Positions 9,465 through 20,915 of a stretch of DNA of 64,000 nt are shown here, one piece after another. The DNA lies in assembly GCF_000150955.2 (NCBI RefSeq), contig NC_011677.1, positions 597,555-661,554 on the forward strand, written 5' to 3'. Below the pieces are notes generated by a model. It was not told where the DNA came from, made no database searches, and saw only the letters and a list, made by a program, of their open reading frames with translations. Numbering within the stretch: position 1 is the first letter of the stretch; each line of letters opens with the position of its first letter. Position numbers and translations under genes: made by a program. This DNA comes from Phaeodactylum tricornutum CCAP 1055/1 (taxonomy: Eukaryota; Bacillariophyta; Bacillariophyceae; Surirellales; Neidiaceae).

Positions 9465-12400
9465 CTCCCCATTGGTCTGTGTTGTATCCTTCAAGGCCTT
9501 GGTATCACAATCGGATGTATCACCATGCCAGAACAGTATAGGCTTAAGAAGAGGCCATGCCTGCTGGAAACCCCAATGCTTGCTGAGTACATCAGCAGGA
9601 TTGTTGGCTCCCAAAATCTTTTGAAAATCTACAATGCCAGCAGCAATTGCCTTGCGGACGTGATGGTAGGACAAAGCATTGTGCCGTTTGTTGATTGGTG
9701 ATTGGGACTCCGTAGAACTTGTGATAACCGATTGGTTATCTCCAAACATAATAGTCTTGCCCTAAACTGTGACTCCTAGGTACCTCATTGTAGTGCGCAC
9801 ATCGATGATTTGCTCAACTGCGATACGTGCAGCAACAAATTCTGATCCATAGGTAGCAGTCTTGATGGTAGCCTGTCGTTTCGAAAACCATTCAAACGGG
9901 GTTTGGTTTATGAGGTGGAGGATACCGGTGACTGAACGACCTGTAATCATGTCATGATATAGGTTTGCGTCAATGTAGGTGGTTAAGACAACAGCCTTTC
10001 CCAAAGCCGGAGGGGCATTGTGGGGAACAAGTTCTTCTGCATTTCCGTAAATGGAACGAGCCCATTCGTTGCTTCGGTCCGGTAGCTCAACATAGTTGGG
10101 CTGATCGGTGCGCACACGGATTGCTCCTGCCTTCATCTTACAAAGGTATCCGTACATATGCTTGAGGCAGTCAAGGTGGCCTTCTCGAGGCGCAACACGG
10201 AATCGAGCCATGGTCATCACAGCCGTAGCAATATCAAATCTCTCTAGGGTGATAAGCCATTGTAAACTCCTGATCAACAACTGGTACTGCTTGATACCAT
10301 CTTCGTTTAGTTCGGGGGTGGAATCCAACTCAGGATTTGGTCACCTTTATCCAACGGTGAAACATACTGCCTGGGAGACTCACCGTACATACGTTTGTAC
10401 TGTTCCATCATACGCGCGATATACTTCCGGGGGTGGTAAGACAAGGTTCCGTCTTTGTCTCGCTCAAACGTACAACCTAGGTGGTACTCCAGTGGTCCAA
10501 TACCTTTGAGCTTGTACTTGTGAACACTTTTGAGTTGTTCAACAATACTATCGGGGTCATGGGCTGCAACGGCAATGTCGTCGACGTAGACGGCAATATA
10601 CTTGTAGACGCCTTGACTGGGGCGCATCCAAACATCGGAGTCGGCCTTGCTGGGTGTAAAACCCATGTCGCGAAGTGTGTCGGCGAACCTCTCATGCCAA
10701 CGAAGTCCACTACTATGCAGACCGTAAAGGGCCTTCTTGATGGCAAGGATGTTACCGGTGAGGTCTCCAAACTCAGGTCCGGCAACAACAAAGACTTTCT
10801 CTTGGGTTTTGGCTTCGAGGTAGGCATTTCCAATGTCGGCTCCCCATAGCCTCAAGTTATTTAGCTCGGCCAGGACAACAATGCGGAGGCTTCAAAGTGA
10901 CACAACTCCAGAGTAGACGCTCTCAGGGGGCATGGGGGTAAGGTGACCTCCAGCAACCATGCGAGCCTTGTGCCTACCATCATGTTTAACATCGTAGACC
11001 GTGTGAATTCTGATCTTCATGTACCCTTGTGGTGCGTTCGAAACATGTTTACCATTTAGAATAGCTTTACCTTTGTCAACAAAGGTATTGTATTCATGAA
11101 GCTGCGTACGCTCGATACTCTCAGCATCCTGCCATTTGGTGTTGCCATTACGTTTATCGATATCAACAGCGTCAAGATGGTCGCGAGGGATCTGGTACCC
11201 AAATTTGTAGGTAGGTACACGACGGATAGAATGTATACGGCTTTGGTTTACAAGGCGTTGGAACTTCTTCTGGCGGTTGACAAGTCGTTTGAACTGTTTC
11301 CAACCCGGGGTATCCAGCAAGCCTTGACGTTTAGCATAGGCAGCGCAAGTAATAGGATCGTCGGCACGTATAACGTCTAGACATTCATAGCTAGACTCTC
11401 CAGTTTCCCAGTTTACCAAAACATTAAACTTAGAACCTTTATAGTTTATGTCTGTGGTTTGAAGGGGTCCTTGGTGTGCCACAATGTCTTTAAACTTCCA
11501 TTGCCGATCAGTATCAGTCAATTCCTTTTCTAGGTCGGTCTCGACTTTATCTAGAATTTCGTTGTAGGCGATGATTTCGTCGTGTTCACCGTCATTGATT
11601 TCAACGAGAAATTGGATGTCATGTGGTTTGTCAGCATCAAGAATTTCCTGGCAATACGTGCACGAAAACGCTCCCCATTGTCCTGAGTGTCGGTTAAAAA
11701 CGTGCGTCCGATGAGATTGTCCGGGGTGAAACCAGGTAGCGTGTGGAGGGCATAAGAATTTCCGTCCTCAGTTCTACGCGACTTAATGAAGTTGATGGGC
11801 TTAGGAGGACTCTCCCCTTCATGTGGCTCAAGACGCAAATTGGTTTCACAAGGTTTCAACGCAGAGCGAACACTAGATTGGAAAATGATCTTGTGGGAGT
11901 CATTGGTGAGCATCTTTTAGGTAAGGGCATCACCAACGGAATCTGCAATTCCAACAAAATGGCCTTTCTTTTCAGTTCCATCGGAAGGAAAAGTAGGGTC
12001 TTCAAGTTGGTAGTAGTTTGGTTCCCAGAAATGGAATTGAAGGAGTACGCGAATATCAGGAGTACTACCATTAAGAATTTCAAGAGGAGTGCAATTGTGC
12101 AAAGACTCATGTGCCAAATGATTAAACAAATAACAAATGTAGGAAACACACAATAACCATGTAGAATTGGGTGCACCAGTTTTGTTTAGAATTTTATTCG
12201 CATTTGCTTCGACAGTTGCAATTCGGCGTTTGGCATAATTTTGGTGCTGGTGATTAGGCTCGCTTTGCCATTGATCAATGTGGTAAGCGCAGGTAATATC
12301 AGAAACTTTCTTGCTGATCTCGGCTTTAGCATGATCACTGATGAGTTTATCCATGGCGCCACGATGACGAATATTGTCTTCGAGAGCATTAACAAACTCT

Positions 12401-13600
12401 TTGTCTGTTTTCATAGGGTAAATGTCGGTGACAAGCGATTGTCTACCGACAAATAATTGCGCAAATTTAGCGCCATCATCAACAGCAGGCGTGTCCGACC
12501 AAATGGTATCAGTAGCTACAGCTTCGTTGCGCCAGTGAACGTTAAGTGCCGGAAAACGAGACTTGAAATGTTTACGCATGGGTGCATTATAGACTTCACG
12601 AGCGAATTGCGTAGTGGCCATAATGGTTTTCTGGACTGTGTCGGCGGAGATCCAGCCAAGACAAGGACGCAAGGCTTCGTAATTGTGTGGATTGGGGGTC
12701 ATGTCATGTTGATTTGACAAGAGTATATTATTGATAGCCGTGGACCGATCAACAAAGTCAGGTGACGAAAAAATGTCAAAGTTCGCAACGTGCCTGTGTC
12801 GGTTTTCACCAGTTGAATTGAAACAGGGTTCCACGTACGTCGCTGGGAAGGTCCTGGACGGCATCATCCCAATCTGTGACAAGGTCAATTTCGTTGTCAA
12901 TAATGGACGTGTCCCAGTCGACATCGGAAGTAAGTACAACGTGGGGTAACGTGTCAAATTCCGTATCGGAAGGAGGTCGCATGTCCATATAAGCTAGTCC
13001 TTGACAAACATGTAGAGGAATAACATAATCATCTCGAGTTATGATACATTGTTTACCTCCTAAAACACGGGAATGGTCCTCAACAATATTCTTGTAATAC
13101 TCAAGTTGCGCACTAGAATGAATTGTTTTACCTTTTCCATGGTGTGCGTACTGGTGAAGTATGACAATGATGGGTCCATTTTGGGATTCAACAAGGCCGG
13201 CGGCGGTGACAATGTCCAAATCAGGCAAAGTATGGTCATTAATACCCGTGATGCTTGCAGAACGGCCTCTTTTGTTAAGGATTTTAACATCGCTTCCTGC
13301 AAGTCCGCCGTTTGCGCCTCTGTTGATGAGGGAGGATGTAGTCCCAGCAACGGAGTGTCGGGAAATACTGTACTCGAGCATATTTGACAGCAGGGAGTTC
13401 TTTGAATTTTGCTTATAGGAGGAAGCTGAAGCAAGGACCTTGCAAATGTCTCCATTTGCCATATTACTTGAGCAATCAGTAAGGTGTGCAAGCAGTTCCG
13501 TGTCGTTCCCGCACTCATGGAATTTACCGTTGCCGTTTTCGTGCAACAATTCGTCCGTTGATGAGGGGTGTCCCGTATCGGTTAAAGAGTGGGAGTTGGC
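9400..13600 (-). pseudogene. pol-type region of the copia element (protease/integrase, reverse transcriptase, RNase H)
   Basis: Rough parts in element sense: an integrase-like region near 11.9-13.5 kb, the start of the polymerase region near 10.9-11.5 kb, the reverse transcriptase core near 10.3-10.9 kb with the YVDD active-site box, and RNase H near 9.4-10.3 kb with a TYIDA-like first acidic motif and the typical copia GRSVTG and KRQ segments. It is a fossil coding region with several interruptions and is not expected to give a full polyprotein. Confidence 0.85.
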
Positions 13601-14400
13601 ATGAAAAGCAGATGATGACTTGCTGTTGGCCGAGGCGTTTCCTTCTTAGAAGAAGACATACCACGGAGAATCTCCTTTGCATCGTCGGACAGTTTATCCC
13701 ACATCTCACGAGGAATATACGGTCGCTCACAATTGACATTAGCTATGACAATAGCTCACCTTAGTGGCAAATTGCAGTATTGCGTGGCTATACTTTATCA
13801 CTACATTGTGCGATACTGCGGTAACGACAAAAGTACGGTAGAAGTTGTCCCAATAACGGTCATCTTTAAGAACTGGATAGTGCGTCTTGTCTCGTTTTAC
13901 TCCTCGTTTGAAATCGGCAATAGCAGAGCGACTAGAATTTGTAGTTGTAGTCGTTGTACTGGTTGATCTTTGGGTAGGTGCAGACGGAGGTTCCGGCATG
14001 TGGACGGAGGAAGATCTCCTATATAAACTGAAATCATCCTTTGCAAGGGAAATGAGTTCGTAGTTTGATAGGGTACCGCCTTTTTCATGCGAGAGTTGAC
14101 GTATCCAATGTAAGAAATACCATAAGAGTTGCCAATGAGCCATGAGCAGTCTTGCCGAGAGAGGTACAACTTCTTGATCTATTGGCAAAGGAATATATTC
14201 TAGAGATTCAAGTTCATTCTCATAGATACCTAGGAAGCTTGATAGATCAACATATCCGTTTTGTATGAGACACAAACAAATGGGAGAAGTCTCCGGTAGG
14301 GCAAGCACCGTGTTGAGTAGATGAGCGAAAGCGCTTGCATCGGATGTTGTTCGCGTAGCGGTAACCATATTGAAATGGGTAACCAACTAGGTCTTGGGTT
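13600..14400 (-). pseudogene. gag-like region of the copia element
   Basis: The element's first coding region, downstream of the 5' LTR and leader. It has a mostly helical, Ser/Thr-rich predicted product. I do not see a zinc knuckle. The assignment as gag rests on position between leader and pol. The leader itself (about 14.4-15.1 kb) holds a short degenerate tandem repeat of about 25-30 bases near 14389-14450. Confidence 0.6.
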
Positions 14401-15106
14401 GGGCTGGATAGCCGGGTCAGATCTTGAGTTGGGCTGGGTTGCCGGATCGGTAGCGTTCCGGGGTTAGATCTTCCACTATATTTCAGGTCCTTCGCTATAA
14501 CTAAGCGGACTTCTTTATTTGACCCTACACCAGTGGACGTTGCCAGCATTGGTTCACTCCCTTCTACCACCTCGGTGGCAGTGTTACTGCTGTGCGTGAT
14601 ATCGCTCCGTGCCAGTAACTATCGAAGGGTTGATTAGTCCCCCCCGTACTCTTATAAACCGGTGAGTATACCCGTCCGAACCGGAATCAGGATTGGTCTT
14701 CCAAGCCTATTGGTATCTAAAACCTCACTTGATAAGAGAACCCGTAGTCACGAAACACTCCACTGGCAAATCCAGAAGAAAACCTAGACGATTTCCAGTG
14801 CCGGTTATTCCGAGGAAGTAGGGAGGCCGAGACGAATTACTGACAAACCCTGAAGTACTAATGGGTTTTCAATACCAGTGGTCAGGAGGATGGTGGTAGC
14901 AGCTTCCAAAGATGCGGAACACAAGCCGATAAATGTCTCCTTAAATACCTCTGATACTTTATGCAACACAAACAATGTAGGCAGTGTTATCGGACAAGGT
15001 ACGGCTGGTACCAAGCTCGACGCTTTCTTGAGACGGACGCAAGGTGGTTTACCAAATTCTGCGCGACAAGCAGCAGTGGTTTGACGAGAAACCAAGACTG
15101 TTAATC

Positions 15107-15786
15107 TGTTACAATATACACCAATGTACACCGTATGGACAGAAGCGTTGTTAGGAACAGAGCCTGGTAAACAAGAGATGGCGTTATTACGAACAACCGG
15201 CAATACACCTAAGGGACTTAGGGACTGTAAAACTCTACTCGTTGGCGACGCTCCCCTTGGGTTAGGCAGCAGATACAAGGACCTGTGCGTAAACTAGCAG
15301 TATGGATCAAAGAACTTATAAAACAATGATTGAAGAATTAGTGCTATAAACTAATTCTTGTTGCTCCTCCAATTTGCCAAGATACAACAAAACCTGAGGA
15401 ACAAACTCAAACATACACAAATATCTTTCTTCCGTCATAGTATCTTTATACCATGATGCGTGCTCACATATACTTATAGTGGAACCGGAAATACCTTTCA
15501 TAACATGCATGCCGCGGGAAATGGAGCGCATCCATTTACATCTGTTAGTCAGGCAATAAGTATTGTCAGTCCCACTCCGTTGCCACTGTCAGAACACGAC
15601 ATGTTCAGTCGCGTTCTCTCCAACGCACAATACATCATTGTATCTAGGGATTTCATGCAATAAGACCAAGTTAACTTCCATACGACTCAATTCTCCCTTA
15701 TGAACACTCCAACTGCTGTTCACCATGTTGACATCTAGACGACAGACATCACTAGGAGACGTGTCGCATGGTACTATACCGTGACA
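15107..15786 (-). repeat. 5' LTR of the copia element
   Basis: 680 bases paired with 8785-9464. The target duplication GGAAA follows at 15787-15791. It contains the element's own promoter by family rule; no motif is claimed. Confidence 0.95.
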
Positions 15787-15791
15787 GGAAA

Positions 15792-16249
15792 GGGCAATGG
15801 CTCCAGTTTCCAAACGGTTAGCTCCGCAAAATGCTGCTAAGCTCGAAAATAATCCAATCAGCTCCGTACGGCAGGTTTGACCTATTGTTTGCTCTCTTTC
15901 AGAGTTCTCTTGTTGTCATTTCCCTCCACGAAAAGGAAAAATCTGCCGACATACACACGGCCCTGACAGGGAAATATGCGCTTCCAGCCCAAATGACTAC
16001 AATGAGCTGGAACGTAGAAGTCCCTAAGCGCCATCTGTCAATTTTCACTACAGCTGACGGTTCAATCAATTAGTACGCATTGTCTTGGTGAACAAGCCGG
16101 CCCCGTTGGAGAGGTTGGCTACCAAAACAAACTTGTTTCCTTTGTAGTGTGAGCCGGGTTGCCCCGATGTGAGATCTCTCATCCGACGTCCTGCGATAAA
16201 TATCTTGGCGGGAAACGTCGGCATCCGTGACAAATTGTTGGCGTTTGAA
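15792..16249. other. Flank between copia element and dispersed repeat copy B
   Basis: About 460 bases. A weak 80-codon plus frame (15831-16073) has no family resemblance. A tttgctctctttcag stretch looks like a splice acceptor, so a remnant of a disrupted gene is possible but unproven. Confidence 0.3.
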
Positions 16250-16465
16250 TTAAATCGTTTGAGTACTCAACCATATACTGGAGCAAAATGAAGCTAATTA
16301 GACTGAACACGTTCTGTCTCCTAATAGAAGTTTTCCACTTTATTCCATTACCCGTTAAAGAAAGCGAATTTTCTCGTCCCAGTAGCTAAGTGTAAGCATA
16401 CATTTACAGTTTGTGGCTTTGACATGGTCTGACCGACCACCCATTTAAATTAGCGAATTTCCTCG
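16250..16465 (-). repeat. Dispersed repeat copy B (inverted, internally shortened)
   Basis: Read on the minus strand it contains gaggaaattcgctaa, aaatgggtggtcggtcagaccatgtcaaa in short blocks, and gacagaacgtgttcagtctaa followed by a tcatttt-gctccagtat block, all in the same order as in copy A. It faces copy A across the copia element. The middle part is shorter or more diverged than in copies A and C. Confidence 0.65.
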
Positions 16466-16800
16466 ATAATCTACTGGGGACGAACGAGCATTTCGACTGG
16501 TCCTTTAGCAAATTTAATAGCAGATTTAATAGCAGATGTCGGTTATATAGTATACAAATTCCATTTTTTATATGACGCTAGATGGAAAGTGGAGCGCCGT
16601 TCTGGAACTCGGGCGAGAGATCCGACAACGGACTCCGATAATCAACAGAGAGAGACCAACAGTCCGGTCGACAAACCTCCTCACGCAATAGAACTTGAAT
16701 CCCCTACCACTCCCACTACTTTTCCCACTCTCGATCCCGATATTTCTTCCAAGAGATTGCTACCAATTTTCTTTGCTGTTAACTGTTATCGAAACTGACC

Positions 16801-19800
16801 ATGTCAAAGGATATGCAGACGACAATGGCTTCGTCCTTGTCCAACAACCATATTCGTGTGGTGGCGCGAATCCGGCCTATGAATCGGCAAGAAGAGGATA
16901 AAGGAAGTAGAGTGAAGCTTCACCCTGTTTGGCCTGAGACGGATGATCCGCCTCCACTTCTGTTGACTCCGTCAGCAACAGAAAGCAAATCATCATGCGA
17001 CCACGATCCGCTTTTGGACTCTACACCATTGGTGTGCAACACGCGGATTCACAATTCACGGTTGCCCCAACCCAAGTCCTTTTTGTCCACCTGTACCACC
17101 GACAACAAAACCAATAGCCCCTCTACTCCCAAAGCCAAACCAAATTCCAGTAGACCATCCGTACCTATAACTCGGCTAGTGGCAGAAACCACAACTACGT
17201 CGTTTTCGAGTCCCTCTTCCCGTAACTTTGATTTCGATGCCGTTCTACCCCCCGACGCAACCCAATCCGACGTTTACCGGGCAACCGTTGGCGACTCCGT
17301 TTCTAGGAACGCCTTTGCGGGATATCATACCACTATTCTGGCGTACGGACAAACGGGATCGGGTAAGACTTACACCATGATGGGGGCGTCAGCCGGTATT
17401 TCGGATTCGAACTCACGGTCAGTCGACGACAGTCCTAGCAGTCACAGCCCACGCTTGAACGACGGAGATGGTGTTATTCCTCGAGCCGTCCACGATTTAT
17501 TCCGGACTCGTCAGTTGCAGTGCGCGCAAGGCAAGATCGTTTCCATGGATTTGACGTACCTAGAAATCTACAACGATGAATTGCGGGACTTACTCTCGGA
17601 AACAATGCAGGGGGAAACGACTATCCTTTCACCGTCTTCGTCAACACTCAAACTTCGCGATCACGGAAGCAATACCGCCGAAGGTATCGTCGTCCAAGGT
17701 TTGACCCGAGTTGCTGTCGATTCCATGGCGGATGTGCATACTTACATGGAACAGGCGCATCGCAATCGCACAACGGGTAGCACTCGACTCAACGAGCGGT
17801 CCAGCCGATCGCACGCCATTTGCACCTTGACGGTCACAACCAAAACCACCTCAGCCTCTAGGTCAGGAGCCCATTCTACCAATACGACTCGAGCGAAACT
17901 GACATTAGTGGATCTGGCTGGATCGGAACGGATCAAAGAGACCGGAGTGGTGGGACTGCAGCAACAGGAGTCCATCAATATCAATAAAGATTTGTTCGTG
18001 CTCGGTAAGGTCGTTTCGGCATTGAGTCAGGAGACCAAGGGACACGTACCCTACCGAGACAGTAAATTGACTAGGCTGTTGCGAGATTCATTAGGAGGTA
18101 AGTTGCGTGGCTCTGCGGCTTGCCCTCAAAGTGAGTGGTCCATACCGATGATCATGTCTTACTTATAACATCCTCTTGTTTGATTCGCAAGGAAATTGTT
18201 GTACGGTATTGATTGCGTGCGTTTCCCCGGCGGACATGCACGTCGAGGAGTCGATCAATACGCTGCGCTATGCGGAGCGATCTCGTTCGATTACCAACTC
18301 GTTGCAACAGAATGTCCTACATGTATCAGCTTCGCAAAAATTGGCTGCATTTGCAACAGATGTGCGAGCCGAAAACAAGCGGCTCAAAGCACACGTTGCT
18401 CTATTGCAAAAACAACTTGAGCAAAGTAGGTTGGTTGACGATAAAACCGATGAGTATGGCACGGATGAATCGGAGATCGCGAGTCCGAACAACAAAAGTT
18501 ACATGGATGCCGAGTTTTCCGGACTGCAAGCTAAACTGAAAGAAGCAGAGACAGCAGCAAAGGCAGCACGAGAGCATTCTCGAACAGTGGCAGTGACAGC
18601 GGATCGATGGCGTGAGCATTACGCTAAGCTGAAAAATCGCTCGAATACGGTAAGTTCATGCCAAAGTTATGTGCGTCGGTTATCCTGCCCTCGGAGATGT
18701 CTCTAATCAAAACGGTTTTCAATCAGAATTGCTCTCGATGGGGCTTTGATGACGACTCGTCGTTTATATCATCTTGTCTTTCATACGAATTATCAATTGC
18801 TGGCACTGATGGAGAGCATCTTGCGGATGAAGATTTACACTTGGGGTTGGTGATATCGAAGGAAAGTCCAAAAGGAGTAGATGCCTTCCGATTTTGTGCG
18901 GAGCTAGAACGCTTGACGCAGCAAAAAATAGAGCTGGCTCAGGAACTCTCCGAATTGCTGAAGAAAGTTGATGGAAAGCAAACCGAGCTATCTGAAATGG
19001 AAACGCAATTCAACAGACGGATGGGATCGATTGCTATTGATATTGAGAAGCAGAGACAGCTCCGTGACGAATTGGCCGAAGAAGTGTGCAAAATGAAGCT
19101 TCGAATCCAGCTTATGTCAAGTGATTTGAAAGAGGACGCTACCAGCCAGCACTCTATGCGCTCGATCTTCCGAACATTCAGCAAAGATAAATCAGAGGGA
19201 TCGGAAGTCGAGATGCAGAGCATTGGCATTAGAGCAAAGTCATCCCAAAGATCTAACGGGTTTGATGGTAAAGAGCAATTGCAAAAGATGGGAAAGCTCT
19301 TGGCAGAGAAAACTATGGAATTCGAAGAATTGGAGACTCGGTTTGACGCCGTAGAACAAGAGAACGCAAGTCTGATACGAGAAAGAGAAGCTTTATTGAT
19401 GTCGAACGAAACTCTTACATCAGAGGTCACCATCTTGCAATCTAAACTTGCTGAGGGTTTCGAACCGATGAAAGTCGCCCCGTACTTTGATACTAGTGGC
19501 CGTTGCGATAAATCCTACGTCACCGTTAAAAATCCCAATCAAGGCGAAAGCAATATGAATGGAAATGCGCTCAAACCAGAATCGGAAAAAGCTGAAGCTG
19601 AAATGACTACAGCTAACTACGAATTTGAAAAGGAGTGTTTGCCGCTTGCGCTACGCGAGGCAGAATTGTGCGCAGTAGATACCAACTCCGTTCGCTCCCG
19701 CCGCGATAGAATTCGAACCCACGCTGAAAGAATGTTAATCCTAGCTGAGCAGGCGCTGGATGAGAAACATTACACCAGCTCTCAAAGTATTTGTAGTTCC

Positions 19801-20451
19801 ATGGCGTCCAGCGTGGGAACAGAGTTGCGACCATTAGCTAAAGAGTCAACTACCAAAGGTGAGCTCGATCGAAATCGCTCTGCACTAATGAGAATTGAAT
19901 CGGATTCCGATACCCACGACGTTATCAGCAACTTGAGTGAGATCGATGAAGCGGCAAAATGCAAGTGCGAGTCATCTATGTTTGAAGGAAATGCTGACCA
20001 TGCCGAATTCTATCTGCCAAAGCTTGGCGTCAAGTGCTTGTGCGGACGGAATCGAGTCGGCAGTACGTTGCAGGGGGGCGACCCGTGTGCACTTTCCAAC
20101 ATTCTGCGGGTATGGCAGGTACAATTCCTTGAAACACAAAGGATCGGAGACGCAGTCGGATTTGTACATGCCCACAATCAGCGTAGCGCCTTGCTTGCGA
20201 AGGAGATGCGAAGATGGAGACGTACAAAGAAGCTAGCGTCTGTTAAAACCAAGTCATGTAGTGTGGCACTTCATATTTGGAGTCGTACTTGTAAAGCGGT
20301 ACTCAAATCAGTTCGAGAGCAGCAAGCGAATGGCATTGAAAACCCGCAGCGCCCGGACTTCTTGGACGTCTCTGTACTATCGGACAACCGAACTGTTTCA
20401 ACTCTTGGGCTGGCTTCAGTGATGGAGGAAAAATCAGCATGTGATGAGTAG
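16801..20451 (+). CDS. Kinesin motor protein, tandem copy 1
   Basis: Three exons, 16801-18097, 18192-18649 and 18727-20451, give 1159 residues. Both introns (94 and 77 bp) have gtaagt donors and keep frame. The motor domain is N-terminal: [12 protein letters not shown]-loop GQTGSGKT (residues 183-190), switch I NERSSRSH, switch II DLAGSE (from residue 371) and [17 protein letters not shown], which is joined across the first splice. All ATPase motifs are intact. An unusual Ser/Pro-rich insert of about 100 residues follows the first beta strand. The rest is coiled coil (about residues 500-800), then a conserved C-terminal domain with [14 protein letters not shown] and [13 protein letters not shown] that recurs in the next gene. 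Likely a plus-end microtubule motor; the subfamily is not assigned. Confidence 0.92.
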
Positions 20452-20915
20452 ATAATTGTATCAAATTTTCTTTTCCAATGGAACCTTCGGTGATAAGGGC
20501 GTTTCGCACTCTGCATTCTTCAAGATCTATAGTTTGTCTTCATTAGCTACATTTAAGTAGAAATAGTCTCTACCTAGCTAGCTAGAGAGAAATATCTGGT
20601 GTGCATTAAGAATGCACTTGAAAACACATCCGGAACCGATTGAAAATGTCCGGGATGGTATTTGTAATTAATAAAAAGTCTTACAGGATAGCTTTGTGTT
20701 AAATACAGAAAGTGAAAGTCATTCATAGTAATCCCCCGAAAACCCCACCTTTTTCTTAGTCTGTCGCGTCACAAAAGAAATGCTGTATGGTAGGAGAGTG
20801 CTCTGCTGGTCTCCGCTTTCACAATCCGCACACTATCAGTTCCTTACCGCCATTCCAAGGGCGATTGTCGAAGCTTTTCCGACTGAAGAACCGACCAAGC
20901 AAGCTCTTACCCAAG
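20452..20915. other. Spacer between the tandem kinesins
   Basis: About 460 bases, AT-rich, with a small agctagctagagag tract near 20576. No gene seen. It should hold the 3' end of copy 1 and the promoter of copy 2. An in-frame ATG at 20787 would extend copy 2 by 43 residues. Confidence 0.4.

Larger units (their letters stand above)
8785..15786 (-). mobile_element. Ty1/copia LTR retrotransposon (diatom CoDi-like), complete in outline but coding region broken
   Basis: A 7002-base element with 680-base LTRs at both ends, each starting TGTTAC and ending in a GTAACA-like motif, flanked by the 5-base target duplication GGAAA (8780-8784 and 15787-15791). It reads on the minus strand: leader and gag-like region, then protease/integrase, then reverse transcriptase, then RNase H. 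Integrase before reverse transcriptase is the Ty1/copia order. A purine-rich tract (caatggggag in element sense) abuts the 3' LTR at 9465, as expected for plus-strand priming. The LTRs are about 98% identical, so insertion was fairly recent. The coding part is interrupted about half a dozen times, so this copy looks unable to move by itself. It lies between inverted copies of another repeat. Confidence 0.93.
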
